Source: Erythrobacteraceae bacterium E2-1 Yellow Sea
GTDB taxonomy: Bacteria > Pseudomonadota > Alphaproteobacteria > Sphingomonadales > Sphingomonadaceae
DNA length: 64,000 nucleotides
Assembly (NCBI GenBank): GCA_014983025.1
Contig: JADCLP010000003.1
Coordinates: 96,155 to 160,154 of the forward strand
Reading direction: 5' to 3'
Shown: positions 1 through 9,969 of the stretch, piece after piece
How positions within the stretch are numbered: the first letter of the stretch is position 1
How the letters are laid out: every line of letters begins with the position of its first letter
Program-made: the position numbers and the translations under genes
The notes under the pieces: generated by a model
The model's input: only the letters and a program-made list of their open reading frames with translations
What the model was told of the DNA's origin: nothing
Database searches by the model: none

Positions 1-716
1 GAAAGTTCTGCCAGCAACAAGCTATCGGCGGCGTCATTCTCACCGCGGGGGCGCGTGCCTTTCATTGGTTTGACCCGTGCCTCCCCATCTTTCAGGGAGA
101 CAAACAGTTCGGGCGAAAGGCTGAGCAGATAATGCGTGCCATCGAACAGCATGCCGCCATAGCCCGCACCGGCGCTGTTGCGTAGCTGGGCATACAGCGC
201 CTGCGGATCACCTGAATATGACCCGGCCAGGGGATAGGTCAGGTTGACCTGATAGATATCGCCTGCGCGGATCGCCTCCTGCAAGCGGGAAAACGCCGCT
301 TGATAGCCACCGGTTGAAAGTTGCGGGGTTAGCGGGCCGAGCGAGGCGGTACCGTTTGCTTTTTCGTGCAGCCAGTGCGGCACATCCGTTGCCGGGATTT
401 CCAGTACATCGTCAAACAAGCCCAGCCATACCAGCGGCCCGGTTGCGCCACTGCGCGCATCGGCCAAGGGGGCAAGCTTGGGCTCAAGCGCCAGCCCTGC
501 TTCATACGCCAGATAACCAGCCAGGATACCGCCGTTTTCGCGCCGTGCCGCATCAGCCTCTTCCAACACGCGCGCCACCTCTGCAGCCTGCCGGGCCACA
601 AATACGCGTTGCGGGTTCTCGTATAGATGCGCAGGCGCGGCCCCGCCTTCGCGTGAAGGATCACGGGCATCGTCCAACAGGATAAAGGGAGCGTTCTGGC
701 CCATCTGTCCTGCCAT
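1..716 (-). CDS. pabB: Aminodeoxychorismate synthase component I, N-terminal part (runs off the window)
   Basis: This enzyme converts chorismate plus ammonia to 4-amino-4-deoxychorismate for folate synthesis. About 238 codons are visible on the minus strand; the rest lies before base 1. The translation opens MAGQMGQNAPFILLDDAR and contains IRAGDIYQVNLTYPL, SPELFVSL and KPMKGTRPRG, which are PabB/TrpE chorismate-binding signatures. The frame stays open upstream through the start of the divergent ATPase gene, so the ATG at 716 is chosen because FILLDDAR is the usual family N-terminus and a weak GAGG precedes it. Many sphingomonad PabB proteins carry a fused C-terminal aminodeoxychorismate lyase; whether this one does cannot be seen here. 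Confidence 0.88.
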   Translation of the reverse strand, partial: MAGQMGQNAPFILLDDARDPSREGGAAPAHLYENPQRVFVARQAAEVARVLEEADAARRENGGILAGYLAYEAGLALEPKLAPLADARSGATGPLVWLGLFDDVLEIPATDVPHWLHEKANGTASLGPLTPQLSTGGYQAAFSRLQEAIRAGDIYQVNLTYPLAGSYSGDPQALYAQLRNSAGAGYGGMLFDGTHYLLSLSPELFVSLKDGEARVKPMKGTRPRGENDAADSLLLAEL

Positions 717-856
717 AGTGGCCTCGACGGCGAATGGAAGCCATTCGATTGGCTTGGCACGATAGAGGGTGAGGAAAATGCGGAAACTTGACCACGACCC
801 GCAGCCCCGCCACACATGCGCCAAGTCACTGAAAAACACCGGAGCATTTGCCAGAG

Positions 857-2395
857 ATGAGCACAATTTTCCTCGGCCTTGCCGCCAATGGCGAGAAGCA
901 GTTTCTGGATCTGTCGCGTGCAAACCGCCACGGATTGATCGCAGGTGCTACCGGAACGGGTAAAACCGTGACCTTGCAAGGGTTGGCAGAAAGCTTTTCC
1001 GCCAATGGTGTGCCGGTATTCCTGGCCGATGTGAAAGGCGATCTGTCTGGCATAGCCATGCCTGGTTCCCCCACATTCAAACATGCTGACAAGCTGGAAG
1101 GGCGTGCCAAGCAATTGGGCATGGATGATTATGCCTATTCCGATAGCCCCGTGGTGTTCTGGGATTTGTATGGGGAGCAGGGGCATCCCATACGCACCAC
1201 CATATCGGAAATGGGGCCGCTACTTCTGTCGCGCCTGCTGGATCTCAACGATACGCAGGAAGGCGTGTTGCAGATCATCTTCCGCCATGCAGACGACAAT
1301 GGTTTGCTTTTGCTGGATTTTGGTGATTTGCAGGCGGTGCTGGCCTGGGCGGCGGAAAATGCCAGCGAGCTGTCAGGCAAATATGGCAATGTCACCAAGC
1401 CCAGCGTGGGCGCGATCCAGCGCCAATTACTGAGCTTTGAATCCCAAGGCGCTGACAAATTCTTTGGCGAACCGGCGCTGGAAATTGACGATTTTCTAGC
1501 GTGCGATGATCAGGGGCGTGGTTATATAAATGTGCTGGCAGCGGACAAGCTGATGCGCAGCCCCAAGCTATACGCCACCTTCCTGCTGTGGTTGCTGGCC
1601 GAATTGTTCGAGTCCTTGCCCGAAGTGGGCGACCCGGAAAAACCCAAGCTGGTGTTCTTCTTTGACGAGGCGCATCTGCTGTTCGATGATGCGCCACGCG
1701 CGCTGCAGGACAAGATCGAGCAGGTCGTGCGCCTTATTCGGTCCAAGGGTGTGGGCGTCTATTTCTGCACCCAGAACCCGATCGACATTCCGGAAGAGGT
1801 GGCAGGGCAATTGGGCAATAAGGTGCAGCACGCCCTGCGCGCCTTCACCCCGCGGGATCAGCGCGCGATCAAGGCGGCGTCCGAAACCTTCCGCATCAAC
1901 CCGGATCTGGATGTGGAACAGGCGATTACCGAGCTGAAAGTGGGTGAGGCGCTGGTGTCCACGCTGGATGAAGATGGCGCACCTACTGTGGTCCAGCGCA
2001 CGTTGATCAAGCCGCCGCGCTCGCGCCTTGGCCCGGTGAATGCGAAAGAGCGCGCGATCATCCAGTCTGTCAGCCCGGTTGATGGAAAATATGACACGGC
2101 GGTGGATCGCGAAAGCGCAGAAGAGGTGCTGGCGCAAAAGGCCGCCGATGCAGCCGCCACGGCCGAAGAAGTGGCGGAAAATGGCGCGGAGGAAGTGGGC
2201 AAGCGCGAGCGCAAATCGACCACCTTGTGGGGAATAGATATTGGCAAGGCTGGCAAAAGCGCAATCAAGGCAGCGGCAGGTTCGCTCGTCTCGATTGGCG
2301 TGGCGACGGCATTGGGAAAGAAATCCAGCGCTGATCCTGTGCGTACCGGCGCCAATGCATTCGTCCGCAATATACTGGGCGGCTTAATGCGGTAA
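857..2395 (+). CDS. HerA/YjgR-type (DUF853) ATPase
   Basis: A P-loop ATPase of the HerA-FtsK superfamily, DUF853 branch (E. coli YjgR). The Walker A motif GATGTGKT is near residue 35 and the Walker B stretch [13 protein letters not shown] lies mid-protein, followed by the conserved [24 protein letters not shown] segment (broken here only for description). The alanine/glutamate-rich linker and the glycine-rich tail ending [11 protein letters not shown] are typical. The ATG at 857 starts [12 protein letters not shown]; an in-frame TTG at 848 would add three residues. It is divergent from pabB and its 3' end overlaps the convergent histidine kinase gene by 12 bp. The cellular role of this branch is not settled; DNA or protein remodelling is likely. 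Confidence 0.9.
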   Translation: MSTIFLGLAANGEKQFLDLSRANRHGLIAGATGTGKTVTLQGLAESFSANGVPVFLADVKGDLSGIAMPGSPTFKHADKLEGRAKQLGMDDYAYSDSPVVFWDLYGEQGHPIRTTISEMGPLLLSRLLDLNDTQEGVLQIIFRHADDNGLLLLDFGDLQAVLAWAAENASELSGKYGNVTKPSVGAIQRQLLSFESQGADKFFGEPALEIDDFLACDDQGRGYINVLAADKLMRSPKLYATFLLWLLAELFESLPEVGDPEKPKLVFFFDEAHLLFDDAPRALQDKIEQVVRLIRSKGVGVYFCTQNPIDIPEEVAGQLGNKVQHALRAFTPRDQRAIKAASETFRINPDLDVEQAITELKVGEALVSTLDEDGAPTVVQRTLIKPPRSRLGPVNAKERAIIQSVSPVDGKYDTAVDRESAEEVLAQKAADAAATAEEVAENGAEEVGKRERKSTTLWGIDIGKAGKSAIKAAAGSLVSIGVATALGKKSSADPVRTGANAFVRNILGGLMR

Positions 2396-3817
2396 GTGGA
2401 TTTCCGCGCGTAACCCGCCCTCCGGTCGGTTCGAAAGTTCCAGTCTGCCACCATGCTGTTCGGCAATGGCGCGGGCCAGCGTCAGGCCCAGTCCGGCGCC
2501 ACCTGTTCCACGATTGCGGCTGGCTTCGCCACGCTGGAATGGCTCCATCATGCTGGCTATCTGATTGTCGGGAATGCCGGGACCAATATCGTCTACCCTG
2601 ATTATGGTGTCCTTGCCTGATTTCAGCACTGTAACTTGCGCCTTTTCGCCATAACGCAGCGCATTGTTGATGAGGTTGCGCAATGCACGCCGCAGCCAGG
2701 TGGCACGGATGGGGGCGACCAGGCGCTGCGTTTCGCCCAGTTCCACCGGGTCGCCCATATCCTCAAATTCTTCCACCACAGATGCGGTGAGCGCAGACAG
2801 ATCGGTGCGTTCCAACGGATCGCTGGAGCGGCCCACACGGGCAAGGTTCAGTATATCGTCTAGCGTGCGCGTAATATCCTCAATGCTCTGCGCCATGCGG
2901 GCGCGCTGGGTAGCGTCTGCCACGCTTTCAATCCGCACGCGCAGGGCCGCTAGTGGTGTCTTGAGGTCATGACCGATTGCCCCCAGCATGACATCCTTTT
3001 CATCCAGCAGGGCGGCAATGCGCGTTTCCATGGCATTATGCGCAGCTATCAGGCGGCGCATGTCATCAGGACCACGCTCTTCCATAGGCACCGCTTCGCC
3101 AGGATGTGCGGCAAAGGCCTCTACGCGGTTGGTCAGCTGGGCAAGGGGCCGGGTGATCCGCCGAAGCACAGGGTAGAGCAATGCAGTGAGGAATACGAAA
3201 ATCACCAGGGTCTGCAGCAGGATGGAACGTAAAACCCGGCGCGGTTCACGTGGCAAAGCCATTCTGGCCACCTGCCATTTACCGTTTTCAAGGCGGATTG
3301 CGGCCACCATCATGGGGCGCTTGCGCCAATCGGGATCGCTGAAACGCGCCTGCAGACGTGGCCGCGATGCGATGATCGGGTCGTCACCCGCCAGTCTGCG
3401 CAGCACAACGACCTCTTTCGCTGCAACACCTTGTTCCTCAAGCAGCTCTGCCAGCTCGTGCCCCATCGTGGAGAGACGGATATCGCCGTCCTGCTCGGGC
3501 GTGATATCTGTCAGCTGTGTCCGCATCAGGAAACGTTCGGCACGCGAGGCGGGTGGAGTGTGCAGCAGATATTCGTCCCGTTCGCCACGCATCGCACGCA
3601 GAGGGGGGTGGACACCATAACGTGCTGCTTTTTCACGTCCTTCGATCAGGCGGATGGCGATGGAATTGACCAGGCTTTCCTGATGGCGTTCCAGGCTTGC
3701 GCGATAGAGCAGGACAGCCGAAACCGTCTGTCCAACCAGCAGGCCGGCAGCCAGTACCAGCATAACCTGGCCCAACAGGCTGCGGGGTATAAGAAAACGG
3801 GCGACGCGCCCCATCAC
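2384..3817 (-). CDS. Sensor histidine kinase (EnvZ-like)
   Basis: An inner-membrane sensor kinase of 477 aa. A first transmembrane helix lies near residues 12-35, then a periplasmic domain of about 150 residues, a second helix near 195-215 and a HAMP segment. The phospho-acceptor His is in [14 protein letters not shown] near residue 283. ATPase boxes follow: [10 protein letters not shown] (N box), [11 protein letters not shown] (G1) and [18 protein letters not shown] (G2). Its start overlaps the response regulator stop by 4 bp (ATGA), so the two are translationally coupled. Architecture and length fit the EnvZ/OmpR class. The stimulus is unknown. Confidence 0.93.
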   Translation of the reverse strand: MMGRVARFLIPRSLLGQVMLVLAAGLLVGQTVSAVLLYRASLERHQESLVNSIAIRLIEGREKAARYGVHPPLRAMRGERDEYLLHTPPASRAERFLMRTQLTDITPEQDGDIRLSTMGHELAELLEEQGVAAKEVVVLRRLAGDDPIIASRPRLQARFSDPDWRKRPMMVAAIRLENGKWQVARMALPREPRRVLRSILLQTLVIFVFLTALLYPVLRRITRPLAQLTNRVEAFAAHPGEAVPMEERGPDDMRRLIAAHNAMETRIAALLDEKDVMLGAIGHDLKTPLAALRVRIESVADATQRARMAQSIEDITRTLDDILNLARVGRSSDPLERTDLSALTASVVEEFEDMGDPVELGETQRLVAPIRATWLRRALRNLINNALRYGEKAQVTVLKSGKDTIIRVDDIGPGIPDNQIASMMEPFQRGEASRNRGTGGAGLGLTLARAIAEQHGGRLELSNRPEGGLRAEIHLPH

Positions 3818-4554
3818 CCTTCGCCTGGCGGGTCTATGCGGGTGACATTGGCGGCAAAGCGATATCCGCCACCGCGTACAGTCAGAATGAATTGCGGATC
3901 GCGATTGTCTGCTTCTATCTTGCGGCGCAAACGGCTGACCTGATTGTCCACCGCACGATCAAACAGATGCGCGCTGCGGCCCTGCACCATGTCCAGCAGG
4001 CGGTCACGGTCCAGCACGGCACGGGGGTGGTCGAGGAAGGCGGTCAGCAGGCGAAATTCAGCCGTGGAGATGGGTACAGCCACGCCTTCAGGATCGGTCA
4101 GCTTGCGCTTCAGCGGATCAAGTACCCATCCTTCAAACAGGTATAAACGATCATTTGTATCGCCAGCCGATACGATGTTGGGGGTGCGACGTAGTACTGA
4201 ACGGATACGGGCGACAAGTTCGCGCGGCTCAAAGGGTTTGACGATGTAATCATCGGCACCCATTTCCAGCCCCACGATCCGGTCTGTTGCTTCACCCCGT
4301 GCGGTCAACAGTATAACCGGCGGTCCATTGGTTTCGATCAGGTGGCGGCAGAGAGATAAACCATCTTCCCCCGGCATCATGATGTCCAGCAGCACCAGAT
4401 CGGGGCGTTGCTGGTTAATGTTGCTGCGGGCCTTGGCTGCGCTTTCTGCCTCTGTCACGCGAAATCCCTGGCCGGCGAGATATTCGGCCAGGGGTTCACG
4501 CAGGCTTGGCTCATCATCGACCAGCAGCAGGGATATGGGTGCAGTATGTTCCAC
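3814..4554 (-). CDS. OmpR-family response regulator
   Basis: A 246-aa transcription regulator. The receiver domain has the acidic pocket SLLLVDDEPS, the phospho-acceptor Asp in LVLLDIMMPGEDG near residue 57, the switch Thr in ILLTARG and Lys in YIVKPFEPREL. The C-terminal winged-helix domain (AVDNQVSRLRRKIEAD, ILTVRGGGYRF) is of the OmpR/PhoB type. It forms an operon with the downstream kinase gene (4 bp overlap) and probably with the upstream EF-hand gene, which ends 57 bp before it on the same strand. Confidence 0.95.
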   Translation of the reverse strand: MEHTAPISLLLVDDEPSLREPLAEYLAGQGFRVTEAESAAKARSNINQQRPDLVLLDIMMPGEDGLSLCRHLIETNGPPVILLTARGEATDRIVGLEMGADDYIVKPFEPRELVARIRSVLRRTPNIVSAGDTNDRLYLFEGWVLDPLKRKLTDPEGVAVPISTAEFRLLTAFLDHPRAVLDRDRLLDMVQGRSAHLFDRAVDNQVSRLRRKIEADNRDPQFILTVRGGGYRFAANVTRIDPPGEG

Positions 4555-4611
4555 GCTGCTTATCCTTGCCGCAGTGGAGGATGCGGCTCAAGCCATGACA
4601 TTCAGCCTTGC

Positions 4612-5313
4612 TTACTGCCCGCCTTTGCGGGCGGCGCGCATGGCGGCATGGGCTGCTTCACGTTCTTCCGCCGTGATGGTACCGGAATTATCGGTATCGA
4701 CCTTGGCAAAATGGGCCTTGATCCCGGCATCAAATTCAGCGCGGGTGATCGTGCCATCGCCATTGCTGTCGGCCTGTTTCAGCATCTTCATGGGTCCGCC
4801 ATGGTGACTACCACGCGTGCCGTATTTGCTGCCGTCACGGTCAGCGAAGCGGTGTTTGCGCATTTCACGCCCGGTTTCGAGTTCTTCGGCGGAAAGACCG
4901 CCGCTCTTATCTGTATCGAGTTTTGCGAACATTGCTTCGGCGCGGCCTGCGCGCTTATCAGTGCGGTCATCCATACGCGCTTCATGCGCGGCCTTCATTT
5001 CATCGGGCGATAATTCGCCATCACCATCCGTATCCATGCTGGCGAAGCGGTCTTCGCGGTGATCTTCGCGGCGTTCAGCGCGCGCTTCACGGTCGCTGGC
5101 ATCAATCACGCCATCGCCATTGGCATCCATATGGGTGAAGATCTGGTCGCTCATCGCAGCCATTTCTGCCTGGGTTACAATACCATCGCCATCGGCATCG
5201 GGGTTATGCTTGCCACTGGGCCCACCTGGGCCAGCCAGCGCGATACCAGCGCCTGCGCCAGTAATGGCCAGCGCTGCGGCAGAAAGGGTCAGGGTCAATT
5301 TACGCATCATCAC
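4612..5313 (-). CDS. Exported six-EF-hand calcium-binding protein
   Basis: A 233-aa protein with a Sec signal peptide (RKLTLTLSAAALAITGAG, then an Ala-rich cleavage region). Six EF-hand loops of the DxDxDG type are seen: DADGDGIVTQAE, DANGDGVIDASD, DTDGDGELSPDE, DTDKSGGLSAEE, DSNGDGTITRAE and DTDNSGTITAEE. Each keeps oxygen ligands at positions 1, 3, 5 and 12, so calcium binding is likely. The section between hands two and five is Arg/Glu/Asp-rich. It lies just upstream of the two-component genes on the same strand, which suggests that calcium buffering or sensing is linked to that system (inference). Confidence 0.88.
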   Translation of the reverse strand: MMMRKLTLTLSAAALAITGAGAGIALAGPGGPSGKHNPDADGDGIVTQAEMAAMSDQIFTHMDANGDGVIDASDREARAERREDHREDRFASMDTDGDGELSPDEMKAAHEARMDDRTDKRAGRAEAMFAKLDTDKSGGLSAEELETGREMRKHRFADRDGSKYGTRGSHHGGPMKMLKQADSNGDGTITRAEFDAGIKAHFAKVDTDNSGTITAEEREAAHAAMRAARKGGQ

Positions 5314-5518
5314 TCTCCAAATTCAGGGAAGCTGCGGCGGTGACTGTCCAGGGGGAGGGGGGGACTGGGGGTCAGATTTGGCCACCACCGCAACTTGTGT
5401 ACCCTATTTAGGCGCGCCATGTCGCAGGACTATGCCGATTTGGGGCGAATTTGTCGCAAATTGTATCAGCTGGCAGGTGGCGTTCATGCAGGCGCAAGAT
5501 GCCGCCTTCCTGCAACGG

Positions 5519-5917
5519 TCAATCGGCCTTGTACATGCAGAATGCGGCCAGCTTGTTCCCATCCAGATCGCGGAAATAGGCGGCATGGAACACCATGCCA
5601 TTTTCATCCGCTTCACCGCGTGGGCCGGGCGCACCTTCATCGCTGCCACCCTGTTCCAGCGCGATATCATAAATACGCTGCACCTGTTCCGGCCCGCTCG
5701 CCTCTAGCGCTACCATCGTGCCATTGCCCACGGTGGCCGCTTCGCCATTAAACGGCTTGGTAAGCGCGACACCTGCCGGACCATCCCAGCTGCCCCAGGC
5801 GATGAAAGTGTCAAAATCCATCATTCGCCCCACGCCCATTTCGGCGGCAATGGCATCATAGAAAGCGGCGTTTTTCTGCAGATCATTGGTGCCCAGCGTC
5901 ACGTAACCGATCATCAT
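5519..5917 (-). CDS. VOC-family (glyoxalase/bleomycin-resistance fold) protein
   Basis: A 132-aa single-module VOC protein. It starts MIGYVTLGTNDLQKNAAFYD, the classic first beta-alpha unit, and has the repeat half AYFRDLDGNKLAAFC at the C-terminus. Such proteins act as metal-dependent lyases, dioxygenases or binding proteins; the substrate cannot be told. An ATG one codon upstream of the chosen Met is equally possible. It stands alone, between the EF-hand gene and the aminopeptidase gene. Confidence 0.85.
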   Translation of the reverse strand: MMIGYVTLGTNDLQKNAAFYDAIAAEMGVGRMMDFDTFIAWGSWDGPAGVALTKPFNGEAATVGNGTMVALEASGPEQVQRIYDIALEQGGSDEGAPGPRGEADENGMVFHAAYFRDLDGNKLAAFCMYKAD

Positions 5918-5982
5918 CTCTCTCCTATTCGAATCGGGAATGTAAGAACATTACGTGAACATAGTCATTCCTACAAGCCTCT

Positions 5983-7800
5983 TCAGAGTGGTGCGCATTG
6001 CCCCTCCAGCCAGGCCAGATCATCGCCAGAAAGTTGCGGAGCAAGGATTTCCAGCACGCGGGCATGATAGGCGTCCCACCATTCCACCTCTTCAGGTGTC
6101 AGCATATCCGTATCAACCAGACGGCGATCAATCGGCACGAAAGTGAGCGTTTCAAAGCCAAGGTAATCACCCTCTGCCCCGGCAATTTCGCGGCGTTCGA
6201 CCAGAACCAGATTTTCGATGCGGATGCCGAAATGCCCCTGCTTGTAATAGCCTGGCTCGTTCGACAGGATCATGCCCGCCATCAATTCCTGATCGGTGCC
6301 GGCCTGCCCGCCTGCTGATTTGGCGATGCGTTGTGGTCCTTCATGGACAGAAAGGAAACTGCCCACGCCATGCCCGGTGCCATGGGCATAATCGACGCCT
6401 GCGGCCCACAGATATTGGCGGGCAAAAGCATCCAGCTGGCTGCCAGCGGTGCCCTGCGGGAACACGGCGCGGGCAATGGCGATATGGCCTTTCAGCACAC
6501 GCGTGTTGCGGTCGCGCATTTCCTGGCTGGGCTCACTTGTGCCGTCCGGGGTCCCAACCCAAACGGTGCGGGTAATGTCGGTGGTGCCATCCTGATATTG
6601 TCCGCCTGAATCGACCAGATAGATGCTGGAAGGCGGGATGGTGATATTGCTGCCGTCATCCACCCGGTAATGCGGCAGGGCGGCATGCGGGCCAGCAGCA
6701 GATATCGTGTCGAAGGACAGATCACGCAGATCGCCATGCTCTTCGCGGAAGGCGCGCAATTGGGCCGCTGCGGTTAGCTCGTCCACTGTGCCGCCTGGCG
6801 CCTCCCGATCCAGCCAATGCAGGAAACGCGTCACCGCAGCGCCATCGCGCGCCTGCGCATCGCGGTGCCCCTGTTGTTCGACCGGATTCTTGATTGCCTT
6901 GGGCAGAATCGTCGGATCGCGATGGAAGCTGACCTGTGCCCCGCCATCTTTCAACAATTGGGCGATGGCTGCGACACCATAATCGGGATCGACCGAGACT
7001 TTCTGTCCCTGCATATCGCCCAAAGCATTGGCAAATTCATCACGCGGGCGGATGCTCACCGCATTGCCCATATGCTGGGCCAGTTCGGGCGTGACTTTCT
7101 CAGGCGCAATAAACAATTCTGCCGTGCCATCTGCCTTTGCCACCAGATAGGATAGCGCCACTGGCGTGCGCTCCACGTCGGTGCCGCGAATATTCAGCAG
7201 CCAGGCAATCGAATCGAGTGCGGAGACCACCGCCGCATCCAGCCCTTCCGCCTGCAGCCATTCGGCGATGGCGGCACGTTTTTCGGCGGAGTTCTGCCCT
7301 GCCACATCATCGCCATGCACCATGGCGGGCGCATTGGAGGGGGCGGGCCGATCCTGCCAGATCGCATCAATCGGGTTTCCATCGGTGGGCACCAGCGTGA
7401 TTTCGGCACGCGCCATTTTGTCGCCCACCAAATCCACCCATTTGGCGGTATGCAGCCATGCGTCATAGCCGATTTTTGCCCCCTTCGGCGCATGTTCGGC
7501 CAGCCAGCCGCCGATCGTATCTTTCGGGACAGAGCGATATTCGAACAGTTTTTCATCGACCTGATCGCGCACCTGCACGGTGTAGCGGCCATCAACGAAG
7601 ATGGCGGCTGTATCTGCCAGCACCACCACGCTGCCCGCGCTGCCGCCAAAACCGGTCAGCCAGGCCAGCCGCTGGGCATAGGCGCCGACATATTCGCTCA
7701 TATGCTCATCGGAAATAGGGATGATAAAGCCGTCCAACCTGCGGCGCTTCAATTCCTGGCGCAGCGCGGCGAGGCGGGCTTCATGTGTTTGCATTAACAT
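5983..7800 (-). CDS. Aminopeptidase P family (M24B) metallopeptidase
   Basis: A cytosolic dimetal peptidase of 605 aa that removes N-terminal residues preceding proline. It has the three-part layout of the longer Xaa-Pro aminopeptidases: two creatinase-like N-terminal domains (SDEHMSEYVGAYAQRLAWLTGF; IAWLLNIRG) and a pita-bread domain with metal-site segments YLVDSGGQYQDGTTDITRT, HGTGHGVGSFLSVHEGP and SNEPGYYKQGHFGIRIENL. The frame is open far upstream, but translation before 7800 is unlike the family. The ATG at 7800 has AGAAGGA seven bases upstream and leaves a 39 bp gap to the divergent oligopeptidase. Confidence 0.93.
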   Translation of the reverse strand: MLMQTHEARLAALRQELKRRRLDGFIIPISDEHMSEYVGAYAQRLAWLTGFGGSAGSVVVLADTAAIFVDGRYTVQVRDQVDEKLFEYRSVPKDTIGGWLAEHAPKGAKIGYDAWLHTAKWVDLVGDKMARAEITLVPTDGNPIDAIWQDRPAPSNAPAMVHGDDVAGQNSAEKRAAIAEWLQAEGLDAAVVSALDSIAWLLNIRGTDVERTPVALSYLVAKADGTAELFIAPEKVTPELAQHMGNAVSIRPRDEFANALGDMQGQKVSVDPDYGVAAIAQLLKDGGAQVSFHRDPTILPKAIKNPVEQQGHRDAQARDGAAVTRFLHWLDREAPGGTVDELTAAAQLRAFREEHGDLRDLSFDTISAAGPHAALPHYRVDDGSNITIPPSSIYLVDSGGQYQDGTTDITRTVWVGTPDGTSEPSQEMRDRNTRVLKGHIAIARAVFPQGTAGSQLDAFARQYLWAAGVDYAHGTGHGVGSFLSVHEGPQRIAKSAGGQAGTDQELMAGMILSNEPGYYKQGHFGIRIENLVLVERREIAGAEGDYLGFETLTFVPIDRRLVDTDMLTPEEVEWWDAYHARVLEILAPQLSGDDLAWLEGQCAPL

Positions 7801-7839
7801 ATTGCGGTCCTTCTCATGCCCTCTACATAGAGCGCCATA

Positions 7840-9969
7840 GTGACCGATACCAGACACCCCCCCACGCCCGCGAAACGCGACCATTCCTTCACCCATCACG
7901 GGGTCACCATCCATGATCCCTATCACTGGTTGAAAGACCCGGCCTATCCCACGGTCGAGGACCCGGACGTGCTCGACTATGTGAAAGCGGAAAACGCCTG
8001 GTTCGAATATCGGATGGAACCGCAGAAAGCGCTGACCGATGCGCTGTTTGCGGAGATGAAGGCGCGCATCAAGGAAGATGACAGCACCGTTCCGCAAAAG
8101 GATGGGGAGTGGATTTACTGGTCGGAATTTGAAGAGGGCGCGCAATATCGCAAGCATTTCCGCAAACCGGCAGGTGGCGGTGATGCGCAGTTGATGCTGG
8201 ATGAAAATGCGCTGGCAGAAGGCCTGGAATATTTCCGGCTGGGGGCCGCGACGGTCAGCCAGAATGGCCGCTATCTCGCCTATTCGACCGATACCAATGG
8301 ATCAGAACGGTTCACCGCGCGGATCAAGGATCTGGAAACGGGCGAATTGCTGCCCGACGAGATTCCCGAAACCCTGTCTGGCCTCACCTGGTGTGCGGGT
8401 GATTCCATGATCGCCTATGGTAAGGTGAGCGAAAACTGGCGCGTCAATAATGTCCGCCTGCACAGGCTGGGAACAGATGTTTGCCAAGATGTCGAGATCT
8501 TCCATGAGGAGGATGAGACTTTCCGCGTGGGCGCCGGGTTGAGCGCGCAGGATGATTGGCTGGTTATTGCGACCGGGGACAATGAAACGAGCGAGGTCCA
8601 TCTGGTCCGCGCCGATGATCCCACTGGGCCGCAGATATTGGTGAAGCAGCGGCGCAAGGGCGTGGAATATGATGTTGATCTGCGTGATGGTACGATCTGG
8701 GTCCACACCAATGATGACCATATCAATTTCCGCCTTGCCACCGCCTCGCTGGATGCGCCGGGCGAATGGGAAACAGTTATCGCGGGGTCGGATGATTTCT
8801 ATCTGACCGGGTTTGAACTGTTCAAGAATTTCTTCGTCACCGAAGGTCGGCTGGACGGGTTGGACCAGATTCAGCTGCGCGATTACGCCGCGCCGGGTGA
8901 GGTGAAGCCGATTGCCTTTCCAGAGGCGAGCTATGTCGCCGGGATGGGCAATAATCCAGAATATGACATGGCGAAATTGCGCCTGTCCTATGAAAGCATG
9001 GTCACGCCGGGATCGGTGTATGATTATGATGTGCAAACGGGCGCGCTGGAACTGCTGAAACAACAGGAAATCCCCAGCGGTTATGATGCCACGCTTTATG
9101 TAACTGAACGTGTGACGGTGCAGGGACGCGATGGCACCCATATTCCGGTCAGCGTGCTTTACCGCAAGGATCGCGATGCGCTGAATGGCGGCGCTGGTGG
9201 CCCGCTGCATCTCTATGCCTATGGTGCCTATGGCTATGCCGTGCCGCCAGGCTTTTCCACCTCGCGCCTCAGCCTGGTGGATCGCGGCTTTGCCTTTGCC
9301 ATTGCCCATATTCGCGGCGGTGATGATCTGGGGCGGCGCTGGTATCTGCAGGGCAAGGCGTTTGAACGGCGCAACACGTTTGATGATTTTGTCGATGCGG
9401 CCAAGGGGCTGATCGCGCAGGGCTATACGTCAGAAGGCAAGGTGACGGCTTCGGGCGGTTCTGCCGGGGGTGAATTGATGGGGGCCATCGTCAATCAGGC
9501 ACCGCAATTATGGGGTGCGATTGCCGCCCATGTACCCTTTGTCGATGTGCTCAACACCATGCTGGATGCCGATCTGCCACTGACCCCGGGCGAATGGCAG
9601 GAATGGGGCAATCCCATCACGGACAGCCAGGCCTTTGCCTATATCCTCAGCTACAGCCCCTATGATCAGGTGCAGGCGCAGGATTACCCGCCCATGCTGG
9701 TAACGGCGGGGCTGAACGATCCGCGCGTCACCTATTGGGAACCGGCCAAATGGGTGGCCAAGCTGCGCGAGCTGAAAACGGACAATAACGAATTGCTGCT
9801 CAAGACTAATATGGGCGCGGGGCATGGCGGCAAATCGGGCCGGTGGAATGCGCTGTATGAAACGGCGGAAGAATTTGCCTTTCTGTTGTGGCAGATGGGA
9901 ATGTCCTCAAGCAGCGAAGCGATAGGACAGCAAAAAACTCCCTCAAGCAGCGAAGCAGCAGCAGATTGA
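7840..9969 (+). CDS. ptrB: S9 family oligopeptidase (oligopeptidase B type)
   Basis: A 709-aa serine oligopeptidase with an N-terminal beta-propeller and a C-terminal alpha/beta hydrolase. The propeller opens with HHGVTIHDPYHWLKDP. The catalytic Ser is in ASGGSAGGELMG (about residue 540) and the His in GAGHGGKSGR (about residue 662). The start is GTG. The last about 25 residues (SSSEAIGQQKTPSSSEAAAD) are Ser/Glu/Ala-rich and encoded by a 16 bp near-direct repeat, unlike the family's usual end. Its TGA overlaps the next ATG by one base, so it is coupled to the thioesterase gene. Confidence 0.9.
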   Translation: MTDTRHPPTPAKRDHSFTHHGVTIHDPYHWLKDPAYPTVEDPDVLDYVKAENAWFEYRMEPQKALTDALFAEMKARIKEDDSTVPQKDGEWIYWSEFEEGAQYRKHFRKPAGGGDAQLMLDENALAEGLEYFRLGAATVSQNGRYLAYSTDTNGSERFTARIKDLETGELLPDEIPETLSGLTWCAGDSMIAYGKVSENWRVNNVRLHRLGTDVCQDVEIFHEEDETFRVGAGLSAQDDWLVIATGDNETSEVHLVRADDPTGPQILVKQRRKGVEYDVDLRDGTIWVHTNDDHINFRLATASLDAPGEWETVIAGSDDFYLTGFELFKNFFVTEGRLDGLDQIQLRDYAAPGEVKPIAFPEASYVAGMGNNPEYDMAKLRLSYESMVTPGSVYDYDVQTGALELLKQQEIPSGYDATLYVTERVTVQGRDGTHIPVSVLYRKDRDALNGGAGGPLHLYAYGAYGYAVPPGFSTSRLSLVDRGFAFAIAHIRGGDDLGRRWYLQGKAFERRNTFDDFVDAAKGLIAQGYTSEGKVTASGGSAGGELMGAIVNQAPQLWGAIAAHVPFVDVLNTMLDADLPLTPGEWQEWGNPITDSQAFAYILSYSPYDQVQAQDYPPMLVTAGLNDPRVTYWEPAKWVAKLRELKTDNNELLLKTNMGAGHGGKSGRWNALYETAEEFAFLLWQMGMSSSSEAIGQQKTPSSSEAAAD

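Noticed and set aside
7801..8157. Upstream extension of the aminopeptidase frame
   Set aside because: It lies antisense to the oligopeptidase, is unlike the family and lies before a good RBS and ATG at 7800.
8302..9309. 335-codon minus ORF opposite the oligopeptidase
   Set aside because: Shadow frame with no recognisable domain.
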